Below, one piece after another: positions 7,963 to 17,318 of a stretch of 64,000 nucleotides of DNA; within the stretch, counting starts at the first letter, position 1, and each line of letters begins with the position of its first letter. Made by a program: the position numbers and the translations under genes. The stretch is from CAYWMP01 sp964459445 (GTDB lineage: Bacteria; Desulfobacterota; DSM-4660; Desulfatiglandales; HGW-15). The stretch spans positions 62,001-126,000 of the forward strand of contig CAYWMP010000001.1 in the NCBI GenBank assembly GCA_964459445.1, read 5' to 3'. The notes under the pieces were generated by a model. That model was not told where the DNA came from and searched no databases. It was given only the letters and a program-made list of their open reading frames with translations.

Positions 7963-10608
7963 ATGGACTTTAGATCAATAAGGCAAAAATTCTTTGATTA
8001 CTTTATGGCCCGGGGCCATGAACAGGTCAGCAGTTCATCTCTGGTTCCAAAGGATGATCCCACGCTTTTATTCACCAACGCGGGGATGGTTCAATTTAAA
8101 AGCGTTTTCCTCGGAGAGGAAGCCAGGGACTACACGCGTGCGGTCACCTCCCAAAAATGCGTACGCGCCGGAGGGAAACACAATGACCTGGAAAATGTCG
8201 GATACACTGCCAGGCATCACACCTTTTTCGAGATGCTCGGCAACTTCTCCTTCGGCGATTACTTCAAAAAAGAGGCCGTCAACTGGGGATGGGAACTCCT
8301 CACCGAAGGTTATGGACTCCCTGCAGACAAACTATACGCTTCCGTCTTCAAAGACGATGATGAAGCCTATGAACTCTGGCAAAAAGAAGTAGGCCTTCCT
8401 TCCGAGAGGATCGTCCGGCTTGGAGAAAAGGACAATTTTTGGGCAATGGGGGATACCGGACCCTGCGGCCCTTGCTCGGAGATATTGATCGATCAGGGTG
8501 AAGCCCTGAGTTGTGGAAAACCCGACTGTGCCCCCGGGTGCGATTGCGATCGGTATTTGGAGATCTGGAACCTGGTTTTCATGCAGTTCGAACGATCTCA
8601 AAACGGAGATCTCACCCCTCTTCCCAAGACCAATATTGATACGGGGTTGGGTTTGGAAAGAATTACAGCCGTGGTTCAAGGTGTCTTTTCTAATTATGAT
8701 ACTGACCTGTTTCTACCCATCATCGGTCGAATCGAAGACATATCCGCGAAAAAGTATGGGGAAAACAATAAGGATGATGTTTCCTTCAAAGTAATCGCGG
8801 ATCACGCCCGTGCCGCCGCATTCCTGATTGGCGACGGTGTGATGCCTTCCAACGAAGGGCGGGGATATGTCCTCAGGCGAATTATTCGAAGGGCGATTAG
8901 ATTCGGTCACGTCCTTGGCATCAAAGATCCCTTTTTCCCCATTGTGGCGAATAAGGTCATCGAGATGATGGGTCCGGATTACGGGGATCTTGTCTCTTCA
9001 AAGAGTTTCATTGAAGGCATCCTCATGAATGAAGAAAAGCGATTCGCCGATACGCTTTTTTACAGCATGAAGGTCCTTGAAGAAAATGTTGAAGGGATAA
9101 AGGACAAGGGGGATACGATCATCCCCGGGAACCTCGCCTTTAAACTATACGACACCTACGGTCTTTCTTTGGATATCGTTCAGGATGTTGCTCGAGAAGA
9201 GGGACTCACGATAGACATGGCCGGCTATGACGAGGCCATGAAAAAACAGAGGATGCAATCCCAGGCTGCCTGGAAAGGCAGCGGCGAAGAGGAGGTTCCC
9301 GAAGCCTACCGCAAACTAACGGCTAAGGGCGTAAAAACACAATTCCTGGGTTACGAAACCCTGAACACCAAATCCAAAGTCATCGAGATACTCAAGAACG
9401 GGAAGGAATCATCCGCTGCAAAGGAGGGAGATGCGGTCGAAATCGTTTTGGACAAAACCCCCTTCTATGGAGAGGCCGGCGGCCAGGTCGGAGATAAGGG
9501 CCGATTGGTTTCCGAAGATATGGTTTTGGAGGTCACAAATACCCTCAAATTCGGGATGGACTTTGTTGTCCACAAGGGGCTCATGAAAGTGGGCAGCCTC
9601 GCATCGGGAGTTAAAATTGAAGCCCGCGTTGATGCCGAAACGAGAAAAGCTACGGAATCTAACCACACAGCCACCCATCTGTTGCATGCGGCTCTCAGGG
9701 AGGTGTTGGGAGATCACGTAAAACAAGCGGGTTCCCTGGTGGCCCCGGATAGACTTCGATTCGATTTCAGCCATTTTGCCCAGGTTGACCCGGAAAAACT
9801 CAAAGAAATCGAAGACGTGGTTAACAGGCATATCCGTGGGAATCTACCCCTGACCACGGAAGTGATGTCTCGCGAGGATGCCATGACCACAGGCGCTATG
9901 GCCATCTTTGAGGAGAGGTATGGGGAGACGGTCCGGCTTGTTCGCCTCGGAGATGGGGTAAGCATGGAACTCTGTGGCGGGACCCATACCGCGAGTTCCG
10001 GGGATATCGGTCTATTCAGAATCCTGAGCGAAAGTGCCATCGGCGCCAATCTCCGAAGAATAGAGGCACTGACAGGCAAAGCGGCCCTCGAACATGACCA
10101 ACGTCAGGACGAGAATTTAAAGCAAATTGCGTCCTTATTAAAGGCCTCGCCGGATCAATTGCTGGATCGAGTTGAACGGCTGCTCAAAGAAAACAAGGAA
10201 AAGGACCGGGAGATTGAATCCCTCAAAGCAAAAATTCTCACGAGCAAATCAACGGATCTGATTTCCGGCGTCAGAGAGATAAAAGGGATCAAGGTTTTGA
10301 CCCAGGAAGTGGAAGCAGGTTCGCCCAAAGAAATGCGCGATTTTACAGATCAACTCAAAGACAAGCTGGTATCGGGCATCATTGTTCTAGGGGCCAAGGG
10401 TCAGGGCAAGGCCATGCTCATATGCCTGGTGACCAAAGATCTGATGGATAGGTTCAAGGCAGGGCAGATCATCAGCCGGTTATCTGTTATCGTAGGTGGA
10501 AAAGGCGGGGGACGTCCGGATATGGCCCAAGGGGGTGGGAGCCGTCCTGATAAACTCGGACTTGCGTTGGAATCGGTTTATGACATGGTAGAGGCAGAAG
10601 GGAAGTAG
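7963..10608 (+). CDS. alaS: Alanyl-tRNA synthetase
   Basis: An 881-residue class II synthetase that charges tRNA-Ala and edits mischarged Ser/Gly. It shows the class II catalytic core at the N-terminus (FTNAGMVQFKSVFLG, GDTGPCGPCSEI), the editing domain with HTATHLLHAAL and downstream SMELCGGTH (the zinc-binding HxxxH and CxxxH residues), and the DHHA1 C-terminal domain with GGKGGGRPDMAQGGG. Length and order are normal. It is directly downstream of recA and converges on bamD with a 13-base gap. Confidence 0.98.
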   Translation: MDFRSIRQKFFDYFMARGHEQVSSSSLVPKDDPTLLFTNAGMVQFKSVFLGEEARDYTRAVTSQKCVRAGGKHNDLENVGYTARHHTFFEMLGNFSFGDYFKKEAVNWGWELLTEGYGLPADKLYASVFKDDDEAYELWQKEVGLPSERIVRLGEKDNFWAMGDTGPCGPCSEILIDQGEALSCGKPDCAPGCDCDRYLEIWNLVFMQFERSQNGDLTPLPKTNIDTGLGLERITAVVQGVFSNYDTDLFLPIIGRIEDISAKKYGENNKDDVSFKVIADHARAAAFLIGDGVMPSNEGRGYVLRRIIRRAIRFGHVLGIKDPFFPIVANKVIEMMGPDYGDLVSSKSFIEGILMNEEKRFADTLFYSMKVLEENVEGIKDKGDTIIPGNLAFKLYDTYGLSLDIVQDVAREEGLTIDMAGYDEAMKKQRMQSQAAWKGSGEEEVPEAYRKLTAKGVKTQFLGYETLNTKSKVIEILKNGKESSAAKEGDAVEIVLDKTPFYGEAGGQVGDKGRLVSEDMVLEVTNTLKFGMDFVVHKGLMKVGSLASGVKIEARVDAETRKATESNHTATHLLHAALREVLGDHVKQAGSLVAPDRLRFDFSHFAQVDPEKLKEIEDVVNRHIRGNLPLTTEVMSREDAMTTGAMAIFEERYGETVRLVRLGDGVSMELCGGTHTASSGDIGLFRILSESAIGANLRRIEALTGKAALEHDQRQDENLKQIASLLKASPDQLLDRVERLLKENKEKDREIESLKAKILTSKSTDLISGVREIKGIKVLTQEVEAGSPKEMRDFTDQLKDKLVSGIIVLGAKGQGKAMLICLVTKDLMDRFKAGQIISRLSVIVGGKGGGRPDMAQGGGSRPDKLGLALESVYDMVEAEGK

Positions 10609-10621
10609 TAATGCGGTAGTT

Positions 10622-11317
10622 CTACTCTTTCTTTCCCGCAAGCTCGGCCTTGCATTTACTGATATATTCAAGGGCTTCGTGGTACTGTCCCATGTCCGGG
10701 TAGTTTTTGATAATGTAACTGTACCTGTCCAGCGCTGCCTGATATCTCCCCATTTTGTAGTAGAAATGGCCCACCAGCAATTCATATTCTGCAAGGTATA
10801 TGAGGCATTTCCGAATATTCTTCCGGGCCCTGTTGGCATAGGGATCCCTGGGAAATCTCTTTATAAGACGCTCAAATTCTTCCTTTGCTTTATAGGTGTT
10901 TGATTGCTCTCTGTCGATGGTAGACATCTGTAAGAAATGGCTCATGCCCTTTTGATAGATGACATAGGGGATGTTTTCATTTTTAGGGTGCAGTCTTTCG
11001 AACTCGTCGTAGGCCTCAATAGCCTCGTCATATTGTTCAGTCCTAAATAAGGCCTCCGCCATTTTCAATTCAGCGACTACGGCATATCCGCTATAGGGGT
11101 AGCGATCTTTTAGATTCTGGAAAGCGTCGACCGCATCCGTGTAATTGCCGCTTTCCATTTTCTCCATGCCTTCAGCCATGAGTTCAGGCGCGCTTAATTC
11201 TTCCTCTTCTCCGAAGAAATAGCCCTTGAGGTTATCAAAGGACGCACATCCCCCCAGAAGAAAAGCCGCTATAAGACCCAACAGAAAAGTCTTTAATAAA
11301 ATATTCGGTTTTTCCAT
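10622..11317 (-). CDS. bamD: Outer-membrane assembly lipoprotein BamD (ComL/YfiO)
   Basis: A 231-residue lipoprotein with a signal sequence ending in the lipobox LLGGC (acylated Cys at about residue 24). It is followed by tetratricopeptide repeats containing the BamD-typical sequences YPYSGYAVVAELKMAEALF, YDEAIEAYDEFERLHP and RFPRDPYANRARKNI. BamD is the essential lipoprotein partner of BamA in folding beta-barrel proteins at the periplasmic face of the outer membrane. It stands alone here, convergent with alaS. It is good evidence for a diderm envelope. Confidence 0.93.
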   Translation of the reverse strand: MEKPNILLKTFLLGLIAAFLLGGCASFDNLKGYFFGEEEELSAPELMAEGMEKMESGNYTDAVDAFQNLKDRYPYSGYAVVAELKMAEALFRTEQYDEAIEAYDEFERLHPKNENIPYVIYQKGMSHFLQMSTIDREQSNTYKAKEEFERLIKRFPRDPYANRARKNIRKCLIYLAEYELLVGHFYYKMGRYQAALDRYSYIIKNYPDMGQYHEALEYISKCKAELAGKKE

Positions 11318-11515
11318 TTACTTATACTCCAGGTTCTAATATTGCTTTGATCTGTTTACCGCCTAACTAGGGGACCTGTTCCCTGGCCATTTCAAATCCA
11401 TGCCTCTCTTGATTGGTGTTTTGCGCAGAATGCTCTTTAGCGGGCCATCAAAATGGTGTCTTCGCGTCCGAAAGTTCGGGAGGGCCACACTATCCACCCT
11501 TGGGGTTTCCCATAA

Positions 11516-11839
11516 TCAGAGGAGCTTTTTGAGTCCTTCTTCGATACTGCTTTTGGGTTGAGCTCCGACGATGGTCTGGGCCACCTCTCCATCCTTGAAG
11601 AGTATGAGAGTAGGTATATTTCTGATGCCGAATTTGGCAGGCGTCTGCCTGTTTTGGTCGACATCCATCTTGGCAACCTTTATTTTACCCTGATATTGCG
11701 TTGCCAATTCTTCAACCACCGGTGCAACCATTCGGCAGGGGCCGCACCATGCTGCCCAGAAATCCACCATTGCTGGTGTTTCCGATTGCATTATCTCTGA
11801 TTCAAAGCTCTCATCTGTGACTTCCAAAATATCAGCCAT
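11516..11839 (-). CDS. trxA: Thioredoxin
   Basis: A 107-residue thioredoxin with the redox motif WCGPC, FWAAWCGPCRMVAPV around it, the cis-proline loop NIPTLILF and the buried acidic residue MVDFW. It reduces disulfides in cytoplasmic proteins using thioredoxin reductase. The frame is open to 11860, but the ATG at 11839 is chosen because AAAGGAGA sits just upstream at normal spacing and the protein then has the family length. No thioredoxin reductase gene is nearby. Confidence 0.95.
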   Translation of the reverse strand: MADILEVTDESFESEIMQSETPAMVDFWAAWCGPCRMVAPVVEELATQYQGKIKVAKMDVDQNRQTPAKFGIRNIPTLILFKDGEVAQTIVGAQPKSSIEEGLKKLL

Positions 11840-12052
11840 TGAGATTCTCCTTTCGGCCATCCGTAAGTTTCTTAAGGTGGTAAATTAACATCGCCCCTTA
11901 TCTTTGTCAATATTCGGGACCGCCCCTGATCCTCTATCGGGGTATCAGTTTCGCCTGGTTTTAAATTGACTATTTAAATTGACTAAGAAATCAGAATCGA
12001 CAAAAATGGCGGGTCATGAATACCTTTAGTTAATTCGCAAAATGAACTGACC

Positions 12053-13408
12053 ATGGGAAAGCAAGACAAATCCGTATTCACGTGTCAAAGTTGTGGATAT
12101 CAAACCCCCAAGTGGATGGGGAAGTGTCCCGATTGCGGACAATGGAACGCTTTTATTGAGGAATTTGAACCGCCGAAAGGCAAAGGCCGGAGCCCTTCTC
12201 AGACTGGGCAACCTGAACCCATTGATTCCATTTCCCTCGATCCTCAGCATCGATTCCAGACAGGGATTCATGAGTTTGACCGCACCCTCGGCGGGGGCGT
12301 GGTGCCCGGCTCTTTGATCCTGATAGGAGGAGATCCCGGCATCGGCAAGTCCACTCTTATTCTTCAGGTGGCGGCCAAGCTTTCGACCTCCGGTCTGACG
12401 TGTCTTTACCTTTCAGGCGAGGAATCTCCCCAGCAGATCAAGTTAAGGGCCGAACGCCTAAACATCCAGTCAAAGGACCTCTACCTTTTAACAGGAAGCT
12501 GCATCGAAGAGATCATGGAGAGGATGGAAGCCTTAAGGCCGAATCTCTTTGTCGTAGATTCGATTCAGACTGTCTACACCGACGCCCTTCCCTCGGCTCC
12601 GGGCAGTGTCGGTCAGGTAAGAGAGGTGTCTTCCCGGCTCCAAAACTGGGCGAAAAAGTCGGGCGTTCCAACGGTTCTCATCGGCCATGTGACAAAGGAT
12701 GGCGCCATAGCAGGTCCTAAAGTTTTGGAACACCTGGTGGATACCGTGCTTTATTTTGAAGGGGACAGCACCCATGCCTTCAGGATCCTTCGCGCCGTCA
12801 AAAACCGCTACGGCCCCACCAACGAGATCGGTGTCTTTCAGATGAAGGATGACGGGCTGGGTGAGGTCGGCAATCCGTCACGGATCTTCCTGGAGGAGCG
12901 ACCTGACGGGATCAGCGGATCTGTGGTGATACCCTGTATCGAAGGAACGAGGCCGGTCTTGGTTGAGATACAGGCCTTGGTGGGTCCGAGCCCATTGGGC
13001 ATGCCACGCCGGACTTCCATAGGCATAGATCACAACCGCATATCGCTCTTGGTTGCGGTCTTAGGAAAGAGGGTTGGCATGGAAATGGGAGATCAGGATA
13101 TTTTTGTGAATGTGGCTGGCGGATTAAGGGTGGATGAACCGGCGGCGGATCTGGCCATTATTTCGGCCATGATTTCCAGTTTCTCGGATAGATTTGTGGA
13201 CCCGAATTCGATTATCTTCGGAGAAGTGGGCCTTGCTGGAGAAGTGCGGGGTGTGAGCCAACCCGAGTTGCGGATCAAAGAAGCCAAAAAATTGGGATTC
13301 ACAAAGTGTATTATTCCAAAAAGCAATAAAGTGAGCTGCGGTCATTTGGAAGATATGGAACTTATTGGTGTCGATTCGATTACGGGATTAATGGATGTCC
13401 TCTTCTAA
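12053..13408 (+). CDS. radA: DNA repair protein RadA
   Basis: A 451-residue RadA (Sms) that promotes branch migration of recombination intermediates. It has an N-terminal zinc finger CQSC-x13-CPDC, a RecA-like ATPase with Walker A GGDPGIGKST, the RadA-specific KNRYG motif, and a C-terminal Lon-protease-like domain with VNVAGGLRVDEPAADLAI and FGEVGLAGEVRGV. Length and domain order are standard. It is a single gene with long intergenic spaces on both sides. Confidence 0.97.
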   Translation: MGKQDKSVFTCQSCGYQTPKWMGKCPDCGQWNAFIEEFEPPKGKGRSPSQTGQPEPIDSISLDPQHRFQTGIHEFDRTLGGGVVPGSLILIGGDPGIGKSTLILQVAAKLSTSGLTCLYLSGEESPQQIKLRAERLNIQSKDLYLLTGSCIEEIMERMEALRPNLFVVDSIQTVYTDALPSAPGSVGQVREVSSRLQNWAKKSGVPTVLIGHVTKDGAIAGPKVLEHLVDTVLYFEGDSTHAFRILRAVKNRYGPTNEIGVFQMKDDGLGEVGNPSRIFLEERPDGISGSVVIPCIEGTRPVLVEIQALVGPSPLGMPRRTSIGIDHNRISLLVAVLGKRVGMEMGDQDIFVNVAGGLRVDEPAADLAIISAMISSFSDRFVDPNSIIFGEVGLAGEVRGVSQPELRIKEAKKLGFTKCIIPKSNKVSCGHLEDMELIGVDSITGLMDVLF

Positions 13409-13842
13409 TTTGCGATGTTTATTGTCATAGGCACTATGTTTCTTTATGCTGGATGGACGGTGGAAAAGTATTGAAAACGATTAACATCCAACATCGAATA
13501 TTGAATGAAAGACAAAGAAAAGTGCAAGAATAGCATGAAAGAATATTAGGGAGACCAAGAGATTGTTCAGTCTTATTTAACGCGTACCACTCATCAAAAG
13601 ACCTGAACGACTAATTGATAACTTATAGGAAACGGAAGAATTAATTATAATTTTCGTTGCGAGATTTAAAATGGCTGAAAAAAATAGAACTAGCTGTTAA
13701 ATGCTCGGCATTGGATGTTTGTATTTCATTCTATGTTGAACATTCTATGTTCGATGTTCGATGTTCATCTTTTAAAGAAAAATTGGCGCCTAAATAATCT
13801 GTGTCTCCAGCATTCTCGCGAAGCAACATTTCCTCATTTGCC
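13409..13842. other. Intergenic region without a gene
   Basis: This AT-rich space lies between the convergent ends of radA and the UspA gene. It contains short imperfect tandem copies of CATTCTATGTT and TTCGATGTT at about 13728-13768, and similar AT-rich text around 13480. No coding potential, RNA gene or convincing terminator was seen. Confidence 0.6.
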
Positions 13843-14319
13843 CTATACGCCTGGAACACATCCCGGTGCCCGTACCATCATCACCGGCACGCAGGATGAA
13901 CGAAGAATCCGATCAGCGACACTCCCCCAGACCCATCGGCTCACGCCTGAACGCCCGTGTGTGGCGATGACAATAAGGTCGATGTTGTTTGTCTCCGAAT
14001 ACTCGGCAAGGCTCTCCGCCGCCTGCCCGTAGAGTACTTGGGCGTGAAGCTTCGCGCCATCGAATTTAAGCCTGTTCGCAAGATTGTCGAGGTATTCTTC
14101 TGCGGCTTCTTTTCTATGTTCCTCTATGTTTTTGAGGTCCTTCTCACTAAAGGCAAACTCCCCTCTGCCGGGCACGCTGTGGGGCATTTGTACAGGCTCA
14201 ACGACCCTTACTAATATGACATCCACAATCTGGCATCCCTTTGCAATGACCTCCACATGAGAGAGAACACACTCGGCTAAATCCGACCCATCTAACGGCA
14301 CCATTATCTTTTGATACAT
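13843..14319 (-). CDS. Universal stress protein, UspA family
   Basis: A 158-residue single-domain universal stress protein. The opening MYQKIMVPLDGSDLAECVL and the C-terminal ATP-binding consensus (VIATHGRSGVSRWVWGSVADRILRSS, G-2x-G-9x-G-S/T) indicate the nucleotide-binding subgroup. The ATG at 14319 is chosen over the longer open frame (to 14364) because GAAAGGACG lies just upstream. Downstream of the nucleotide motif it ends in CVPVMMVRAPG as expected. The role is stress-related but unspecified. Confidence 0.9.
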   Translation of the reverse strand: MYQKIMVPLDGSDLAECVLSHVEVIAKGCQIVDVILVRVVEPVQMPHSVPGRGEFAFSEKDLKNIEEHRKEAAEEYLDNLANRLKFDGAKLHAQVLYGQAAESLAEYSETNNIDLIVIATHGRSGVSRWVWGSVADRILRSSCVPVMMVRAPGCVPGV

Positions 14320-14370
14320 GATTCGTCCTTTCTGCACAGGGCCTGTACATCGCCCGAGCATCAATTCTCA

Positions 14371-14510
14371 AGACCTATGCAAAACGCCCTCTTTTACCCA
14401 ATCTTTTCTTCAGACTCGGAATTTAATCCTCAAAATACTTCTAGTATTTCTGTGGTTAGAATCCTCATCGACCTTGAGCTTGACCAAAATTGAGCATTTT
14501 GCATAGGTCT
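14371..14510. repeat. Inverted-repeat element B1 (MITE-like, about 140 bp)
   Basis: The element runs from AGACCTATGCAAAACGCCC to the reverse complement of AGACCTATGCAAAATGC. The interior (about TTTAATCCTCAAAATACT, then TTGAGCTTGACCAAAATTGAG) is shared with the elements at 21981-22119 and 60286-60425, which lie in the opposite orientation. It is non-coding and lies between the UspA start and the patatin end. Confidence 0.8.
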
Positions 14511-14609
14511 CTTCTCAATATATTTCGAATTGTGAATTCCAGATGTTCCTTCTTTAGAGAATTATAGGAACAAGGCCCTCATTAAGTCAATGCATGCGGT
14601 ACTCAAGAG

Positions 14610-15458
14610 TCAAAGTGCCTTTTGCGAAAGCACTTCAAGTGTGGTTTTACGCGCCCTTTCAAAAGCCAAAGGGCCGTTATCAAGTCTGTTTGGGCCTATG
14701 GTGGGCGTGTCGGTTTCGACCTTTATGATTTCAACGCCTCTTTGTTCCAGTATTTCGCACTGTCGCTTATAGGACTCCTGACGTGCGATATTAACGGCCA
14801 ACTGATGGATATGGAAGGGCGTCAGCTTGCTGGTCAAGAATTGATCCCTATTTTCTCTTATATCACCGGAAGCGATAAAGTGGACAATGATTCTTGTCGC
14901 CCCTACCAAATCGACCAGGGCCTTAATTGGGGCTTTATTTACAATACCCCCGTCCACATGAAATGCCCCATCGATTTCCATAGGTTTAAAAAGCAAAGGG
15001 ACCAAGCCCGAGGCCCGTACCGCGTCTCTCAGATTCCCCCGCGTAAATACCATCTCTTTCTTGAGGCTCAGGTTCGTTGAGACAATGGCAAGGGGGACGG
15101 GGCAGTCTTCGATCCTTTCTATGGGGAGTTTTTCCAGTAATTTTCCGAAACTTTCCCCCCTGAGATATCCAGTCGTTCCCTTGAAGAGTTTGAACGCCCC
15201 CCTCAGGATGGATGGCCATGGGTCGGGGTCCCAAAAATCTCCTTTTCTCAGATTGAAAAGGATTCCCTTGATGGTTGAGTCGCTCATTCCTGATGCAGCC
15301 ATCGCTGCCAAAATGGCGCCGGAACTACTGCCCGCATATCCGTCTGCCTTGATACCCAGCTTGCGGATGGCCGAAAGAAACCCTGCGTGGGCATAGAAAC
15401 CGAAAAACCCGGAGGAAAATACGACGCCTACGTCTGCCCCTGCCTGTTCCTTTTTCAT
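14610..15458 (-). CDS. Patatin-like phospholipase family protein
   Basis: A 282-residue patatin/RssA-like serine lipase. The nucleophile elbow GSSSGA (GxSxG) follows an N-terminal glycine-rich segment. The catalytic dyad aspartate is in HVDGGIVNKAPI (DGG). Members hydrolyse acyl esters of phospholipids. The ATG at 15458 overlaps the TAA stop of the upstream nitroreductase (TAATG), so the two genes are translationally coupled; the frame could also open four codons earlier. No signal peptide is apparent, so it is probably cytoplasmic or membrane-associated. Confidence 0.88.
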   Translation of the reverse strand: MKKEQAGADVGVVFSSGFFGFYAHAGFLSAIRKLGIKADGYAGSSSGAILAAMAASGMSDSTIKGILFNLRKGDFWDPDPWPSILRGAFKLFKGTTGYLRGESFGKLLEKLPIERIEDCPVPLAIVSTNLSLKKEMVFTRGNLRDAVRASGLVPLLFKPMEIDGAFHVDGGIVNKAPIKALVDLVGATRIIVHFIASGDIRENRDQFLTSKLTPFHIHQLAVNIARQESYKRQCEILEQRGVEIIKVETDTPTIGPNRLDNGPLAFERARKTTLEVLSQKAL

Positions 15459-16108
15459 TATTCCCGCCACTTTACCAGCTCTTCCAAGGGGACCCTGTCC
15501 GATTTTGCCTTATTAACCGGTGCTCCCGGGTCCGCATATCCGATTGCGATGCCCAAGACCACTTTTTTCTCCTCCGGGAGATTCAAAAATTCCCTGATCT
15601 CATCATCAAAGGCCGTAATAAGACCGATCGGGCAGGTACCCAGACCCAGGGCATGCGCTGCAAGGACCAGATAGCCAACCAGAGCACCGATGTCTGTTAG
15701 CCGAGCTGAGGAAAAAACCTTGTCGAGGAGAATGATTACGGTTGTAGGGGCGCCGTAGAATTTGCAGCTGCCCTCATTGATGAAGTCCAGAAAACGGGTA
15801 TCTTCCGGCAAATAGGGGCGTATGCATTCTAGGAGTCCCCTTTGACGATTCATAAACCGTTCATCAAGTGGCCGCTTGACCCCGGGGCCGCATGAGATGT
15901 TTTTTTCCTTCATCCGCTTGACAAGGATACGGCTCAGTCTTTCCTTTTCTTTCCCGGAAACCACTGTCAGTTCCCACGGCTGAAGGTTTATTGCGGAGGG
16001 CGCCTGGCCAGCCAAGGTAATTAACTCTTTCAGCGTCATTTTGTCGATAGGTTGATCCATAAATGCCCTTGTGCTCCTCCTGGTCTTAATCCCTTCTAAG
16101 AGGTCCAT
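15458..16108 (-). CDS. Nitroreductase family protein (FMN-dependent oxidoreductase)
   Basis: A 216-residue nitroreductase-fold protein. RRSTRAFMDQPI near the N-terminus and APSAINLQPWE form the FMN-phosphate site, and LAAHALGLGTCPIG and GIAIGYADP are further family motifs. Such flavoenzymes reduce nitro groups, quinones or other acceptors with NAD(P)H; the physiological substrate here is unknown. It ends in a TAATG overlap with the patatin gene. The loop between residues 63 and 100 containing two Cys is longer than in NfsB-type enzymes. Confidence 0.85.
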   Translation of the reverse strand: MDLLEGIKTRRSTRAFMDQPIDKMTLKELITLAGQAPSAINLQPWELTVVSGKEKERLSRILVKRMKEKNISCGPGVKRPLDERFMNRQRGLLECIRPYLPEDTRFLDFINEGSCKFYGAPTTVIILLDKVFSSARLTDIGALVGYLVLAAHALGLGTCPIGLITAFDDEIREFLNLPEEKKVVLGIAIGYADPGAPVNKAKSDRVPLEELVKWRE

Positions 16109-16568
16109 ATTTCAACCCTCCGTTCCTTTCCAATTCCCTGAATTTTAGTATTCTGGATGAGTTTTATCAATGCAAATTACCTAATCCCCAAACACGAGAT
16201 TATTTCAAATGCCTTGTGTTTTCAGGCTCTTTCTTGCTTATCACTTTACAACCCGGGTGGATATTGATAGATATGCAAATGTTCGTTGTCCTTTATGCTG
16301 AAAAAATGTGTCTCAGGATGTCCTAGCGATTTAGAATCGTTGAAGCGTGCATCAGGGTGAATTCGCCTATGAACCGAGCCATGGCCGGCAAGACCTAAAA
16401 TAACGCAAGGACTGACAAAGAAACGCATAAAATGGCATACTTATTGCATTTTTTCTTATTTGGGTATCTAGTTTGAGCCTATAGCGTTTACACCAATTAA
16501 TATAAAATTCCGCATTCTACCCTGGAGACTTTGCGAGAAGGTTACTAACGAATCCACGGAGCATGAGA
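16109..16568. other. Intergenic region between divergent genes, with a sigma-54-like promoter
   Basis: This 460-base space separates the nitroreductase start (minus) from the SH3-domain gene (plus). It has no credible coding frame. Its one clear feature is the sigma-54-type sequence at 16433-16448, listed separately. Confidence 0.6.
16433..16448 (+). promoter_or_regulatory. Candidate sigma-54 promoter upstream of the SH3-domain gene
   Basis: TGGCAT-ACTTA-TTGCA matches TGGCAC-N5-TTGCW at every key base (GG, ten bases, GC) except the last base of the -24 element. Transcription would begin about 110 bases before the start codon at 16569. No enhancer site was identified. Confidence 0.55.
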
Positions 16569-17291
16569 ATGGTAAGCACAATACTTAAAAGAGCAATCCT
16601 CTCTTTTCTTTTTGCAATCATTGCCTCATTATCATTTTTCACGGGGTATGCACAGGCTGAGAGGAGATATATTACAGATTTTCTCAGGGTGACGCTCCGT
16701 GAAGGTCCCGGAACTGATTATGCGGTTATCAGGACCTTAAATAGCAATACCCCGGTCGATGTCTTTGAGGAAGAGGACCGCTACCTAAAGGTACGCACCG
16801 AGAAAGGGGTGGTAGGCTGGGTCCCCAAGCAATATATAACCTCCAAGATCCCCAAACCCAAAATCATTAAGGGTCTGAAAGAGGAAATCGAACAACTCAA
16901 AGATACCATGAGCATTTTGGAGAAAGGGAAAGAACCCCTTTTGGAAGAACTTCAGACGGCCAAGGAGCAGCATGCAACGGCGCTGAATGAATTAGAGCAA
17001 ATTGTGAAAGATCTAAGAGAAGAAGCCACGAACAAGTCAAAGGCATTGGATGAGGTGACAAAAAAATATGAGGGCCTGCTTGAGAAGTCAAAGGATGTCG
17101 TAGACCTGATCAGCGAACATGAGAAATTTCAAAATGAAAATGCAAAACTGACCAAAGAGGTGAGCGAACTCCGTGACGAAAACGAACAACTCCGCCGAAC
17201 AGGCACGATTCGATGGTTTCTAGCAGGGGCAGGTGTATTTTTCGTTGGCTTGCTTGCCGGTAAGATTAATCGAAAAAAGAGGTATTATTAG
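16569..17291 (+). CDS. SH3-domain protein, TIGR04211/YgiM type, with coiled coil and C-terminal anchor
   Basis: A 240-residue envelope protein: signal peptide (about residues 1-31, cut near AQA-E), a bacterial SH3 domain (LRVTLREGPGTDYAVIRTL ... GWVPKQYI), a long coiled coil (about residues 100-215), and a single C-terminal membrane segment WFLAGAGVFFVGLLAG followed by basic residues. The layout matches TIGR04211, so the SH3 domain would face the periplasm. The start at 16569 is chosen over 16563 because GGAG (16558-16561) has seven bases of spacing to it and only one to the earlier ATG. A likely sigma-54 promoter lies upstream. Function unknown, possibly envelope-related. Confidence 0.85.
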   Translation: MVSTILKRAILSFLFAIIASLSFFTGYAQAERRYITDFLRVTLREGPGTDYAVIRTLNSNTPVDVFEEEDRYLKVRTEKGVVGWVPKQYITSKIPKPKIIKGLKEEIEQLKDTMSILEKGKEPLLEELQTAKEQHATALNELEQIVKDLREEATNKSKALDEVTKKYEGLLEKSKDVVDLISEHEKFQNENAKLTKEVSELRDENEQLRRTGTIRWFLAGAGVFFVGLLAGKINRKKRYY

Positions 17292-17318
17292 CAGGCGGAT
17301 CAACCCGCTGAATTACCT

